A DNA stretch of 14,641 nucleotides. Origin: Dehalococcoidia bacterium. GTDB lineage: Bacteria; Chloroflexota; Dehalococcoidia; GIF9; UBA5629. The notes beneath the pieces were generated by a model that worked only from the letters and a program-made list of their open reading frames with translations, did not search any database and was not told the origin of the DNA. How positions within the stretch are numbered: the stretch's first letter is position 1; each line of letters opens with the position of its first letter. Positions 7,584-14,243 of this stretch are shown here, in pieces. The DNA is taken from assembly GCA_007280145.1 (NCBI GenBank), contig QYPU01000092.1, positions 1 through 14,641 of the forward strand. Direction: 5' to 3'. The translations under genes and the position numbers were made by a program.

Positions 7584-7681
7584 TTTTGCAATTGTGGCAA
7601 AGAGACAGCTATCTGGGGCAGAGGGAAGGTTGTGGAGTATTTATGCCGTCACCTTCAAGGTAGCTATTTGGCAATTTTGGA

Positions 7682-7864
7682 ATGTCTTCGAGAAGTAAAT
7701 CAGGACCAGGCTGGTTAGACAAGGTTAAAATTCGCATCAAGAGGATGTTGGGTATGAACGTCTTCCTTTGCGATACCTGCAAATGGGACTGGCGGGGTGC
7801 TTGCCATCGCCGGGAACGCCCCAACGCTACCTGGTGCCCTGATTACGAGGAAAGGGGCAAATAA
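7682..7864 (+). CDS. small four-cysteine protein of unknown function
   Basis: A 60-aa basic N-terminal region (WLDKVKIRIKRML) precedes a compact cysteine motif, FLCDTCKWDW, GACHRRERPNATWCPDY, with cysteines at 30, 33, 41 and 52 (C-x2-C-x7-C-x10-C). This looks like a metal-binding (zinc or iron-sulfur) knuckle, though I cannot assign a named family. An in-frame stop lies just upstream (7661-7663), so ATG 7682 is the longest start, but it has no SD. ATG 7754 follows AAGAGG (7739-7744) by 9 nt and would give a 36-residue protein consisting of the cysteine motif alone; both are possible. It stands alone, between divergent MoaD and the convergent hypothetical gene. The Cys spacing and P-N-A-T-x-C-P-D-Y ending look selected rather than random. 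Confidence 0.65.
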   Translation: MSSRSKSGPGWLDKVKIRIKRMLGMNVFLCDTCKWDWRGACHRRERPNATWCPDYEERGK

Positions 7865-7896
7865 GCCCTCTGCGAATCCCGTTGGATAAGAGGGCT
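7864..7896 (+). terminator. possible hairpin after the four-cysteine gene
   Basis: AGCCCTC (7864-7870) and GAGGGCT (7890-7896) form a 7-bp perfect stem with a 19-nt loop beginning on the last base of the stop codon. There is no U tract, so termination would be non-classical; the function is uncertain. Confidence 0.3.
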
Positions 7897-7936
7897 GTCC
7901 AGAGGACATCGGCGACGGTAACTATATACTCACCTC

Positions 7937-8209
7937 CTAGCAAAGGACTAGCCTGTACTTGGTCTCCCCTTCTTCTTGGTATAAGATAAACTTAATGTGC
8001 TGTCCTTTTACCAGGTATTCTTCACTTTCTTTCCGCAGTTTCTTAAAATCTGCTGACTCCAGGAAGGTTCGGAGGAGTTCCACTTTGTCTTCAAATTCAG
8101 CACTGCCCTTGCCAGTGTGGAGGTAGCTGCTTACCAGATCCTGATACTCTTTTTTGGCTACAGTCTCGATGCAATGGGAAAGGTCGGGGGTAAGTTCTAT
8201 CTGGGCCAT
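7937..8209 (-). CDS. hypothetical protein, about 90 aa
   Basis: An unrecognised small soluble protein, mostly predicted helical and charged: MAQIELTPDLSHCIETVAKK at the start, an acidic middle (SAEFEDKVELLRTFLES) and a final strand-like segment HIKFILYQEEGETKYRLVLC. There is no signal peptide or membrane segment. I chose the ATG at 8209 because the protein-like sequence begins there. In-frame upstream TTG codons at 8254 and 8263 would add 15-18 residues and lie close to a G-rich GGGGTGGG. The SD for 8209 is weak (GAGATAG). It is transcribed toward, and convergent with, the four-cysteine gene. Coding-like composition supports it as real, but no function is assigned. Confidence 0.6.
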   Translation of the reverse strand: MAQIELTPDLSHCIETVAKKEYQDLVSSYLHTGKGSAEFEDKVELLRTFLESADFKKLRKESEEYLVKGQHIKFILYQEEGETKYRLVLC

Positions 8210-8366
8210 TTCTATCTCGGTAGCTATGATACCGCTTACGCTGTGGAAGTGCAAAATAAGCAACCCACCCCAGAAAACTAAAGCTTAAAGGCCAAAGAGC
8301 AAAAGTTTGAAATTTGGATTTAGAACTTTGAATTTATTCCGAAAATAGATTCTCGTACTCTGCCCC

Positions 8367-8398
8367 GGGTAGATTGGAGCAGATGCTCCAGGCTACCC
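8367..8398. repeat. 32-nt interrupted palindrome upstream of the CNNM operon promoter
   Basis: GGGTAG (8367-8372) and CTACCC (8393-8398) flank TGGAGC (8375-8380) and GCTCCA (8385-8390); the 4-nt loop is AGAT and a 2x2 mismatch separates the two 6-bp stems. It lies 16 nt before the -35 box at 8415, and also in the leader side of the divergent 8209 gene. It could be an operator for a dimeric regulator, or a hairpin. It is not followed by a convincing T run on either strand, so a terminator is less likely. Confidence 0.6.
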
Positions 8399-8414
8399 TT
8401 GCTTTCGGGTTTCT

Positions 8415-8443
8415 TTGACACTATGAATAGCTAATGTTATGAT
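8415..8443 (+). promoter_or_regulatory. sigma-70 promoter of the CNNM-to-Smr operon
   Basis: A perfect TTGACA (8415-8420), a 17-nt spacer and TATGAT (8438-8443; 5/6). The predicted start is near 8450, giving a leader of about 34 nt that contains a short hairpin (8456-8477, CAGCC/GGCTG core) just before the ATG at 8484. Confidence 0.75.
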
Positions 8444-8483
8444 GAGATTAAGTGGCTCAGCCGTATATTTGGCTGGGTAGTAT

Positions 8484-9761
8484 ATGGAAAGCATTAACAG
8501 TTTATATTTAATAATTTTTGTAATTTGCCTGGGGCTGTCGGCCTTTTTCTCCAGCGCTGAGACTGCGTTTGTTTCTGTGCCTAGACTTAAAGCCAAACAC
8601 CTGGTAAGCGTCGGGAGGAAGGGGGCTGAGCGGCTGGAGCGGCTGGTGGAGCAGCCAAGCAGGTTTCTGGCAGCTATCCTTCTGGGCAACAATCTGGTTA
8701 ATGTAGCAGCAGCGGCTTTGGGCACGGTGATGGCAGTTACTGCTGTTGGTCCAGCCTGGGGAGCTCTGGTTGCCACTATAGTTGTAACTACACTCATCCT
8801 CATCTTCGGCGAGGTCATTCCCAAGACTTTTGCAGCTCACCATGCTGAGGGTGTGGCTTTAGCTTATACCGGCTCTATTGAATTGCTGATCTGGATTCTT
8901 TATCCTTTTGTATGGGCTTTGAATCATATTGGCTTGGGTTTTACTAGAATGGTAGCTGAGACTGAAGAGGACAAAAAGCTGGTAACTGAGGAGGAAATTC
9001 GCACGGCTATCACTGTGGGTGAGGCTGAAGGTGTATGGGAGGAGGACGAAGCTGAGATGCTGCAAAGCGCCTTTGAATTCGCTGACCGCCCGGTTAGAGA
9101 GGTAATGCAACCACGAACTGAGGTTACATGGCTGGAGCAGGGAACGACCTTAGCTGCCTTTCTTGATATTTATCGCCAGTCTCCCTATTCGTGGTTTCCT
9201 GTTTATAAGGGGACTCCTGATAGTGTGGTCGGGGTTTTATCTATCAAGGATGTACTTATGGCTCAAGCCAGTGACTCGTTGGATATGGAGAGTCCTGTTG
9301 ATGAGCTAGTGCGGCCGGTCTATTTTGTGCCTGAAACCAAGCTTCTCGGCGAGCTTCTAGCTGAGATGAGGGATAACAATTACCGTATGGTAGTAGTTAT
9401 CGATGAATATGGTGGCGTGGCTGGTATAGCTACCCTGGAGCACCTGACTGCGGAGATTATGGGTAGTATTGGTGACGAGCTGGCTGGCAGGGAAGAGGAC
9501 TTTGTAACTATTGATGCTAATACCTTCGAGGTTGACGGCGGGCTTAGGGTAGAGGAGGCCAACGAGGAACTGGGCTTGGACTTACCTACTGGTGATTATG
9601 AGACTATAGCTGGCTTTATTCTTAGCCATCTGGGTCGCATTCCAAAACAGGGCGAGCAGTTAAGGTATAAAGATTTGAAGCTGGCTATACTTGAAATGCG
9701 GGAGAGGAAGATCGAGAGAATTCTGGTGACCAAGGAAAAGGATGCAGCGCCTGCGCCTTAA
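8484..9761 (+). CDS. CNNM-domain / CBS-pair / CorC_HlyC membrane protein
   Basis: A 425-aa inner-membrane protein of the hemolysin C/CorC/CNNM class, associated in the family with Mg2+ or other divalent cation export and homeostasis. Domain order: an N-terminal CNNM (DUF21) region of about 140 residues with an N-terminal transmembrane helix (LYLIIFVICLGLSAFF), the conserved SSAETAF and PSRFLAAILLGNNLVN motifs, and IFGEVIPKTFAAHHAE; then two CBS domains, around 205-262 (MQPRTEV ... VVGVLSIKDVL) and 268-328 (VVIDEYGGVAGIATLEHL); and a C-terminal CorC_HlyC domain, about 340-420 (DGGLRVEEANEELGLDLP, DYETIAGFILSHLGRIP). Despite the historical hemolysin name, toxicity is not implied. The start has no strong SD. 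First gene of the operon; its 3' end overlaps the next gene by 20 nt. Confidence 0.93.
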   Translation: MESINSLYLIIFVICLGLSAFFSSAETAFVSVPRLKAKHLVSVGRKGAERLERLVEQPSRFLAAILLGNNLVNVAAAALGTVMAVTAVGPAWGALVATIVVTTLILIFGEVIPKTFAAHHAEGVALAYTGSIELLIWILYPFVWALNHIGLGFTRMVAETEEDKKLVTEEEIRTAITVGEAEGVWEEDEAEMLQSAFEFADRPVREVMQPRTEVTWLEQGTTLAAFLDIYRQSPYSWFPVYKGTPDSVVGVLSIKDVLMAQASDSLDMESPVDELVRPVYFVPETKLLGELLAEMRDNNYRMVVVIDEYGGVAGIATLEHLTAEIMGSIGDELAGREEDFVTIDANTFEVDGGLRVEEANEELGLDLPTGDYETIAGFILSHLGRIPKQGEQLRYKDLKLAILEMRERKIERILVTKEKDAAPAP

Positions 9762-10383
9762 ATTCAGTCGTGGTGAAGAGCTCAAGTTCATTTCACATCT
9801 AGATTTGATCAGGCTTTGGGAGAGGGCTTTGCGCCGGGCTGGAGTATCTCTGGCCTATTCTCAAGGTTTTACTCTTCATCCGCGGATTTCTCTAGCAGTT
9901 CCTCTACCAGTCGGTGTAACCAGTCAAGCTGAGCTGATGGATGTCTTTTTATCCCGCTGGGTATCGCCGAATTCTTTCATCGCCCAGGTCGGGGAGCAAT
10001 TGCCTCGAGGCCTTGACTTACTGGAGGCCTGGCCAGTGGGACTCGGTATTCCATCACTTCAATCCCAGGCCCTTTTTGCTGAATATAAGGTTGAGATGGA
10101 AATGGAGAAAGAAAGGCAGGAAGTGGAGATAGCTTTACAGTCTTTGCTTTCAGCTAAGGAACTCCCCTGGCACCATTACAGAGATACAGGAGCCCGCTAT
10201 TATGACCTGCGTGCTTTGGTGGACACCCTGTGGCTTATTGGCTGCTATGGCTCTTTATGTAGTCTGGGAATGAGGCTATACTGTGATGCCAGAGGCACCG
10301 GTAGGCCAGAGCAGGTAGCCCAGGCTCTGGGCTTCTCGCAGCGTCCTAAATCCATCCATCGCACCAAGCTGATTCTAAGCTAA
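9742..10383 (+). CDS. TIGR03936 / DUF2344 protein
   Basis: A 213-aa protein with the recognisable start of the TIGR03936 (DUF2344, radical SAM-linked) family: LKFSRGEELKFISHLDLIRL, then ERALRRAGVSLAYSQGFTLHPRISLAVPLPVG, and VDVF-like LMDVFLSRW. Its biochemical role is not established. In many genomes the family is fused to, or beside, a TIGR03960 radical SAM/B12 protein and often near ribonuclease G genes. No such partner is in this window, so the usual linkage is broken here. The ATG at 9742 has AAGGA 6-7 nt upstream and lies inside the 3' end of the CNNM gene (20-nt overlap), implying translational coupling. The C-terminal half ends SIHRTKLIL, typical of the family. Confident in family, not in function. 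Confidence 0.85.
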   Translation: MQRLRLKFSRGEELKFISHLDLIRLWERALRRAGVSLAYSQGFTLHPRISLAVPLPVGVTSQAELMDVFLSRWVSPNSFIAQVGEQLPRGLDLLEAWPVGLGIPSLQSQALFAEYKVEMEMEKERQEVEIALQSLLSAKELPWHHYRDTGARYYDLRALVDTLWLIGCYGSLCSLGMRLYCDARGTGRPEQVAQALGFSQRPKSIHRTKLILS

Positions 10384-10401
10384 ACCGGGTTTGTTTAAAC
10401 A

Positions 10402-11532
10402 ATGCAGCTATCAGAGCCTTCCCTGGATATCGAGCGCCAAGAACTGGCTAAGCAATATGCCAGGCTCATGAGACGGTTGTCTTTCGTTGAGCTGGTAGTA
10501 GTTGGTGCTCTGCTGCTGGTGCTTGTTTTTGGCGGTGTCTCCGCCCGGCTGAGTCATTTCTTAGCCTTTCCTCAACCATGGGCAGCAGCGTTATATTTTG
10601 TTGTTTTGGTGGTTGGTTTGGGGATAATTATGATGCCGCTGAATTATTACCAGGGCTTCATCCTGCCACGTCGCTACGGTTTATCGAATCAACAGTTTGG
10701 TTCCTGGCTGGCTGATAGAGCCAAAGCCTCAGCGCTGGGCATTCTACTGGGTTTGGGAGTAGTTATAATCGTTTATTGGTTATTATACCGCCTACCAGGT
10801 GCTTGGTGGCTTTGGGCGGCTGTTTTGCTATCGCTGCTCAGCCTGCTTCTGACCCGGTTAACGCCGACTTTGCTTTTACCTCTTTTCTTTGAGTTGAAGC
10901 CTCTGGAAGATGTAGAGCTTAAGCAAAGGCTGACGAATCTGGCGAAGCAAGCTCGGACTCAGATTTGTGGTGTGTTTACCATGGACTTGAGTAGTAAGAG
11001 CACTACAGCTAATGCCATGCTAGCTGGTCTGGGCAATACCAGGCGCATCATCATCGGTGATACCTTGCTCCAGCAATACGCACCTGAGGAAATAGAGGTA
11101 GTTCTGGCTCATGAGTTAGGCCACCATCTGCACCGAGATATCCCGAAGCTCATTGCCGTTCAAGCAGTTATATTTTTGCTGGCCTTCTACTTGTCTGACG
11201 TGGTTTTGAAAGCTAGCCTTACCCCTTTAGCTTTTCAAGGGATTGCCGATGTGGCAGCTTTCCCCCTGCTGGTTTTGTCTTTAGCTATCTTTGGCTTGGC
11301 GATAACGCCGCTGGTTAATACCTATAGCCGTTATTTGGAAGCATCGGCTGATAAAACCGCTGTGGAACTGACGGCTAATCCGCAAGCTTTTATCACAGCA
11401 ATGGCTAAGCTTACCGAACAGAACTTAGCTGTGGCTCAGCCCAGCCGCTGGGTGGAAGTTTTATTTTGTGACCATCCCTCCTATACTAAGCGAGTCAATC
11501 TGGCTCGCCGTTATTGTCAAGAAACTTCTTAA
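10402..11532 (+). CDS. M48-family membrane zinc metalloprotease (Ste24/CAAX protease-like)
   Basis: A 376-aa integral membrane zinc peptidase of the M48 family (HtpX/Ste24 relatives), which cut membrane or lipidated proteins. Visible: the catalytic HELGH (237-241, in VVLAHELGHHLHRD) and the third zinc ligand E313 in YLEASADKTA. About six hydrophobic segments fall roughly at 29-49, 61-83, 108-129, 135-155, 251-272 and 285-307, with the HELGH between the fourth and fifth. A segment MDLSSKSTTANAMLAGLGNTRRI matches the Ste24-type N-terminal partner of the catalytic region. The length resembles CAAX prenyl protease 1-like bacterial proteins more than HtpX (about 290). The ATG at 10402 has an in-frame stop immediately upstream and no SD, so re-initiation after the TIGR03936 stop (18 nt away) is likely. 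Substrate unknown. Confidence 0.9.
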   Translation: MQLSEPSLDIERQELAKQYARLMRRLSFVELVVVGALLLVLVFGGVSARLSHFLAFPQPWAAALYFVVLVVGLGIIMMPLNYYQGFILPRRYGLSNQQFGSWLADRAKASALGILLGLGVVIIVYWLLYRLPGAWWLWAAVLLSLLSLLLTRLTPTLLLPLFFELKPLEDVELKQRLTNLAKQARTQICGVFTMDLSSKSTTANAMLAGLGNTRRIIIGDTLLQQYAPEEIEVVLAHELGHHLHRDIPKLIAVQAVIFLLAFYLSDVVLKASLTPLAFQGIADVAAFPLLVLSLAIFGLAITPLVNTYSRYLEASADKTAVELTANPQAFITAMAKLTEQNLAVAQPSRWVEVLFCDHPSYTKRVNLARRYCQETS

Positions 11533-11546
11533 GGAGGTTAACGATT
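11531..11546 (+). promoter_or_regulatory. strong SD with ATT initiation codon
   Basis: AAGGAGG (11531-11537) lies 6 nt before ATT (11544-11546). There is no ATG, GTG or TTG at usable spacing in this frame, so this site decides the start of the histidine phosphatase. ATT initiation is rare in bacteria and is discriminated against by IF3, which often means low or regulated translation. Confidence 0.7.
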
Positions 11547-12155
11547 AGACTTATTTTGGTTAGACATGGCGAAACCGTTTGGAATCAGCAAAGGCTGATT
11601 CAAGGCAGTGGAAGTGACGGTGAGTTAAGTGAAAGAGGGCGAAAGCAAGTGGAGAACCTGGGGCTATCATTCAGGGGAACGGAGGTCAGTGCCGTTTATA
11701 CCAGCCCGTTAAAGCGTGCTCTGGATACAGCCCAGGCTATTGCTAGCTACCACCAGCTGGCAGTGCAGGTCGAGCCTGATTTGAGGGAGATTGAAGCTGG
11801 TGAGCTTGAAGGCGTATCTTTGACTGAGCTTGGCACTATTTTTAGCCGGTTTTTAGTTCAGTGGCGTCAGGGACAAGGCTTAGAGAAATTGCCTGGCGGT
11901 GAAAGCGTGGTTGATGTAGCCAATAGAGTGTGGCCGGTTACTCAGCGTATAATTGTTAAGCACAAGCGGGGAACGGTGGTAGTGGTCAGCCATTATTTTG
12001 TTGTTCTGGTCATTATCTGCAAGGCTCTGGGATTGCCGCTAACGCACCTGGAACGAATTAGAGTGCAGAACGCCAGTGTGAGCATACTGGATTTCGAAGA
12101 TAAACGTCCTTGCTTAGCATTGCTGGGCGACACCTGTCATTTGCGAGAGGTTTGA
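11544..12155 (+). CDS. histidine phosphatase family protein, apparent ATT start
   Basis: A 203-aa phosphoglycerate-mutase-like phosphatase. The start-proximal IRLILVRHGET carries the catalytic RHG histidine (H8), with SPLKRALDTAQAI (second arginine), LREIEAGELEG (acid) and VVVVSHYFVV (second histidine) completing the site. Alpha-ribazole phosphatase or another small-phosphoester enzyme is possible; the substrate is not determinable. Its start is unusual: the family begins MRLILVRHGET or similar, and here the M position is ATT (11544), 6 nt after GGAGG (11533-11537) of a strong AAGGAGG SD. The only upstream in-frame start, TTG 11514, lies inside the M48 gene with no SD, and TTG 11556 is too far. 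An ATT start, as in E. coli infC, is therefore the best reading. It ends two bases before tilS begins. Confidence 0.9.
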   Translation: MRLILVRHGETVWNQQRLIQGSGSDGELSERGRKQVENLGLSFRGTEVSAVYTSPLKRALDTAQAIASYHQLAVQVEPDLREIEAGELEGVSLTELGTIFSRFLVQWRQGQGLEKLPGGESVVDVANRVWPVTQRIIVKHKRGTVVVVSHYFVVLVIICKALGLPLTHLERIRVQNASVSILDFEDKRPCLALLGDTCHLREV

Positions 12156-12157
12156 AT

Positions 12158-13588
12158 TTGGCTAAGAAAGAGCAGTCCCTGGGACAAAGAGTTGTTCGCT
12201 CTATCCAGGAATATGGCCTGGTTTCAGCAGGCGAAAGGCTGGTGGTGGCAGTATCAGGTGGTGCTGATTCAGTATGCCTACTTCATATTCTGACGCAGTG
12301 GCAAAAAGAGTCGGGCGTGAAGCTGCATATAGCTCATCTTAATCACCAGCTTCGCGGGGCTGAAGCTGACTCTGATGCCGGCTATGTTTCTGATTTGGCT
12401 TGCCACCTGGGCCTCCCGGCAACGATTGAGCGCCGGGATGTAGCAGCTCATCGGGACCAAAAAGGCGGCTCTTTAGAGGAAGCTGCTCGCGAGGTGCGCT
12501 ATAGTTTTCTGGCCGAGGTGGCTAAGGCAACAGGCGCCTCTAAGGTGATGGTGGGACATACCCGCGACGACCATATTGAGACTATTGTCATGCACTTGCT
12601 GCGGGGGACAGGCATAGCTGGATTGCGTGGCCTGCAACCCCGGTCGCTGTTGCAATTTGGGAAGGGCAAGGGGTGGCTGGAGGTAGTGCGGCCGTTGCTT
12701 GAGGTTACCCGGCAAGAGACTTTGGACTACTGCCAACGGCATCAGCTCAAGCCGCGGAGTGATTCCTCCAACGAGTCACCTTCTTTTCTTAGAAACCGTG
12801 TTCGCCTCGAGCTGCTGCCTGTACTCAAGAATTATAACCCCAGTATCGATAAGGCTTTAGTCAGACTAGCGGCTATTGCTGGCGACGATGTTTCTTTTAT
12901 TGAGGAGCAAGCCTCACGGCTGTGGAACGAGGTAGCCGGTGAGGAAGATGGCGCAATTTATCTGGACATGAACAAGATTGCTAGTCTGCAGCGAGCTATG
13001 CAAAGGCAGATTTTTCGACTGGCGGTAGCGCGACTTCGAGGCAGCCTCAAGGATGTTGAAGCTGACCATATTGAGGCAATGGTGGATTTCTTATCGAGAC
13101 CAGCGGGGAAAAGATTGTGCTTGCCAGATGGCTTGACGCTATTTACAGAGTATGGCCGTCTGGTTTTGACTTCAGCACGGTCTCCTTTATGCCCGCTACC
13201 TCCTCTTGAAGGTGTATTTAACCTTGATGTTCCCGGGGAGACTATCTTGCCTGGCTGGCAGGTTAAAGCGGATATTCTTCGGGAGCCAGTTGATGATGGC
13301 GAGGACGGTTTTGCTGCTAGTTTCGATTTGGATAAAGTTGGCAGGGAATTAGTGGTGCGACGGCGCAAGCCAGGCGACCGCTTTCAGCCTCTGGGCATGG
13401 ACAACACCAAGAAACTCCAGGACTTCATGGTTGATGCCAGGATTCCCCGGTCCTGGCGAGGCCGGGTGCCACTGGTTTGCTCCGCTGAGCAAATCTTGTG
13501 GGTAGTCGGCTGGAGAATCGATGACAGGGTTAAGGTCACTGAAGCTACCAGGAAGATTCTGCGTCTGGAGTTTGAAAGGTTAGCCTGA
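12158..13588 (+). CDS. tilS: tRNA(Ile)-lysidine synthetase
   Basis: Ligates lysine to C34 of the tRNA-Ile CAU anticodon using ATP, so that AUA is read as isoleucine; essential in bacteria. Visible: the PP-loop SGGADS (33-38, in LVVAVSGGADSVCLL), the HLNHQLRGAEAD substrate motif, GHTRDDHIETIVMHLLRGTGIAGLRGL, a central TilS region, and the C-terminal TilS_C domain ending VVRRRKPGDRFQPLGM ... KKLQDFMVDARIP. Length, about 476 aa, is typical. I chose TTG 12158, 7 nt after AGAGG (12146-12150); it begins 2 nt after the phosphatase stop (12155). An upstream TTG at 12110 would run 16 residues into the phosphatase gene and has no SD. Followed by the Smr gene in a 1-nt TGATG overlap. Confidence 0.95.
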   Translation: MAKKEQSLGQRVVRSIQEYGLVSAGERLVVAVSGGADSVCLLHILTQWQKESGVKLHIAHLNHQLRGAEADSDAGYVSDLACHLGLPATIERRDVAAHRDQKGGSLEEAAREVRYSFLAEVAKATGASKVMVGHTRDDHIETIVMHLLRGTGIAGLRGLQPRSLLQFGKGKGWLEVVRPLLEVTRQETLDYCQRHQLKPRSDSSNESPSFLRNRVRLELLPVLKNYNPSIDKALVRLAAIAGDDVSFIEEQASRLWNEVAGEEDGAIYLDMNKIASLQRAMQRQIFRLAVARLRGSLKDVEADHIEAMVDFLSRPAGKRLCLPDGLTLFTEYGRLVLTSARSPLCPLPPLEGVFNLDVPGETILPGWQVKADILREPVDDGEDGFAASFDLDKVGRELVVRRRKPGDRFQPLGMDNTKKLQDFMVDARIPRSWRGRVPLVCSAEQILWVVGWRIDDRVKVTEATRKILRLEFERLA

Positions 13589-13842
13589 TGGCGGTGGATT
13601 CAGAGTTGCGTATAAGGCGCCTCAGGGTGGATGAAGCCCTGCCAAAGCTTGACCATTACCTTAACGCTGCCTTCATGGCTGGCTTGCCCTCTGTGCGCAT
13701 CATCCATGGGAAGGGGACAGGAGTGCTGCGTCAGATAGTGCATGAAGTGCTGGCAGAACATCCTTTGGTCAAATCCTTCCGCCCTGGTGGTTATGGTGAG
13801 GGAGACTTCGGCGTTACCATAGTTGAACTGGCAAATCATTGA
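13588..13842 (+). CDS. stand-alone Smr domain protein
   Basis: An 84-aa protein consisting only of an Smr (small MutS-related) domain: LRVDEALPKLDHYLNAAFMA, then VRIIHGKGTGVLRQIVHEVL, LAEHPLVKSFRPGGYGEGDFG and VTIVELANH. The HGKGTG loop is the family's nuclease/nucleic-acid-binding motif. Smr domains usually sit at the C-terminus of MutS2, or follow an N-terminal extension. No MutS core is present upstream, where tilS ends instead, so this is an independent short Smr protein, possibly acting on RNA as some Smr endonucleases do (inference). The ATG shares one base with the tilS stop (TGATG at 13586-13590), indicating translational coupling. No terminator hairpin is seen right after it. Confidence 0.88.
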   Translation: MAVDSELRIRRLRVDEALPKLDHYLNAAFMAGLPSVRIIHGKGTGVLRQIVHEVLAEHPLVKSFRPGGYGEGDFGVTIVELANH

Positions 13843-14243
13843 AACGCTTATAACGCAGGAGGCTGGAGAAGGATAGGCGAAGATGAGATTCGTTTAACAC
13901 CTTGCCACGACAACCATACTGTCATTGCGAGCCTTCGTCCTCTGTCATTCTGAGGGAGCCCTTCGCCTTGTGTCATTCTGAGCGCAGCGAAGAATCTCTG
14001 ACTCAGGGTGAATTCCGCGACCGAAGAATCTCCTCTTCACTCCGTTCAGAGCTTCGGCTCACCAGGGTAAACTCCGCGAAGCAGTCTCGTTATTATATTT
14101 ATCTTATGCAACATAAAGTCATCCAAGAGGTGACCCTTTTGAATTTGCACTCACGGATTGGGAGAATAAAGAGCTTTCCATTTGAACCCACATAGTGTAA
14201 TCTACAGTGATGCCTATTCTAGTAGAGGTGGGTACCGATATAA
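13843..14243. other. gene-free region with dispersed repeat
   Basis: This is about 400 bases without a convincing gene. The only long reading frame (13902-14195, plus) is made of the repeat described next and has no SD. The stretch 14090-14243 is AT-rich, with no clear promoter that I can defend for the EamA gene that follows. Nothing resembling a tRNA or terminator was seen. Confidence 0.7.
13921..14089. repeat. composite dispersed repeat (CATTCTGAG/CGAAGAATCTC type)
   Basis: GTCATTGCGAG opens at 13921. TGTCATTCTGAG occurs at 13943-13954 and again at 13971-13982. CGAAGAATCTC occurs at 13988-13998 and 14022-14032. CAGGGTGAATTCCGCGA (14004-14020) is repeated with two changes as CAGGGTAAACTCCGCGA (14063-14079), and the block ends in CGCGAAGCAGTCTCG near 14089. 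The unit ATTCT (13975-13979) ... AGAAT (13991-13995) is an imperfect hairpin. Such units are familiar as interspersed elements in several anaerobic genomes, including Chloroflexota (recall, not a search). The layout suggests one unit inserted within another. Confidence 0.75.

Noticed and set aside
7715..7909. 64-residue minus-strand frame opposite the four-cysteine gene
   Set aside because: An AGGAGG-like site lies near 7931-7938 on the same strand, but it is over 20 nt from the ATG at 7909, and the product looks random (proline/alanine-rich).
11514..11543. TTG start for the histidine phosphatase inside the M48 gene
   Set aside because: No SD precedes it and it adds ten residues absent from the family; the strong SD at 11531-11537 points to 11544.
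12110..12157. Upstream TTG start for TilS
   Set aside because: It overlaps the phosphatase by 46 nt with no SD; TTG 12158 is well spaced from AGAGG.
13902..14195. 97-residue plus-strand reading frame
   Set aside because: It is built from the dispersed repeat, has no SD and no protein-like composition, so it was not called as a gene.
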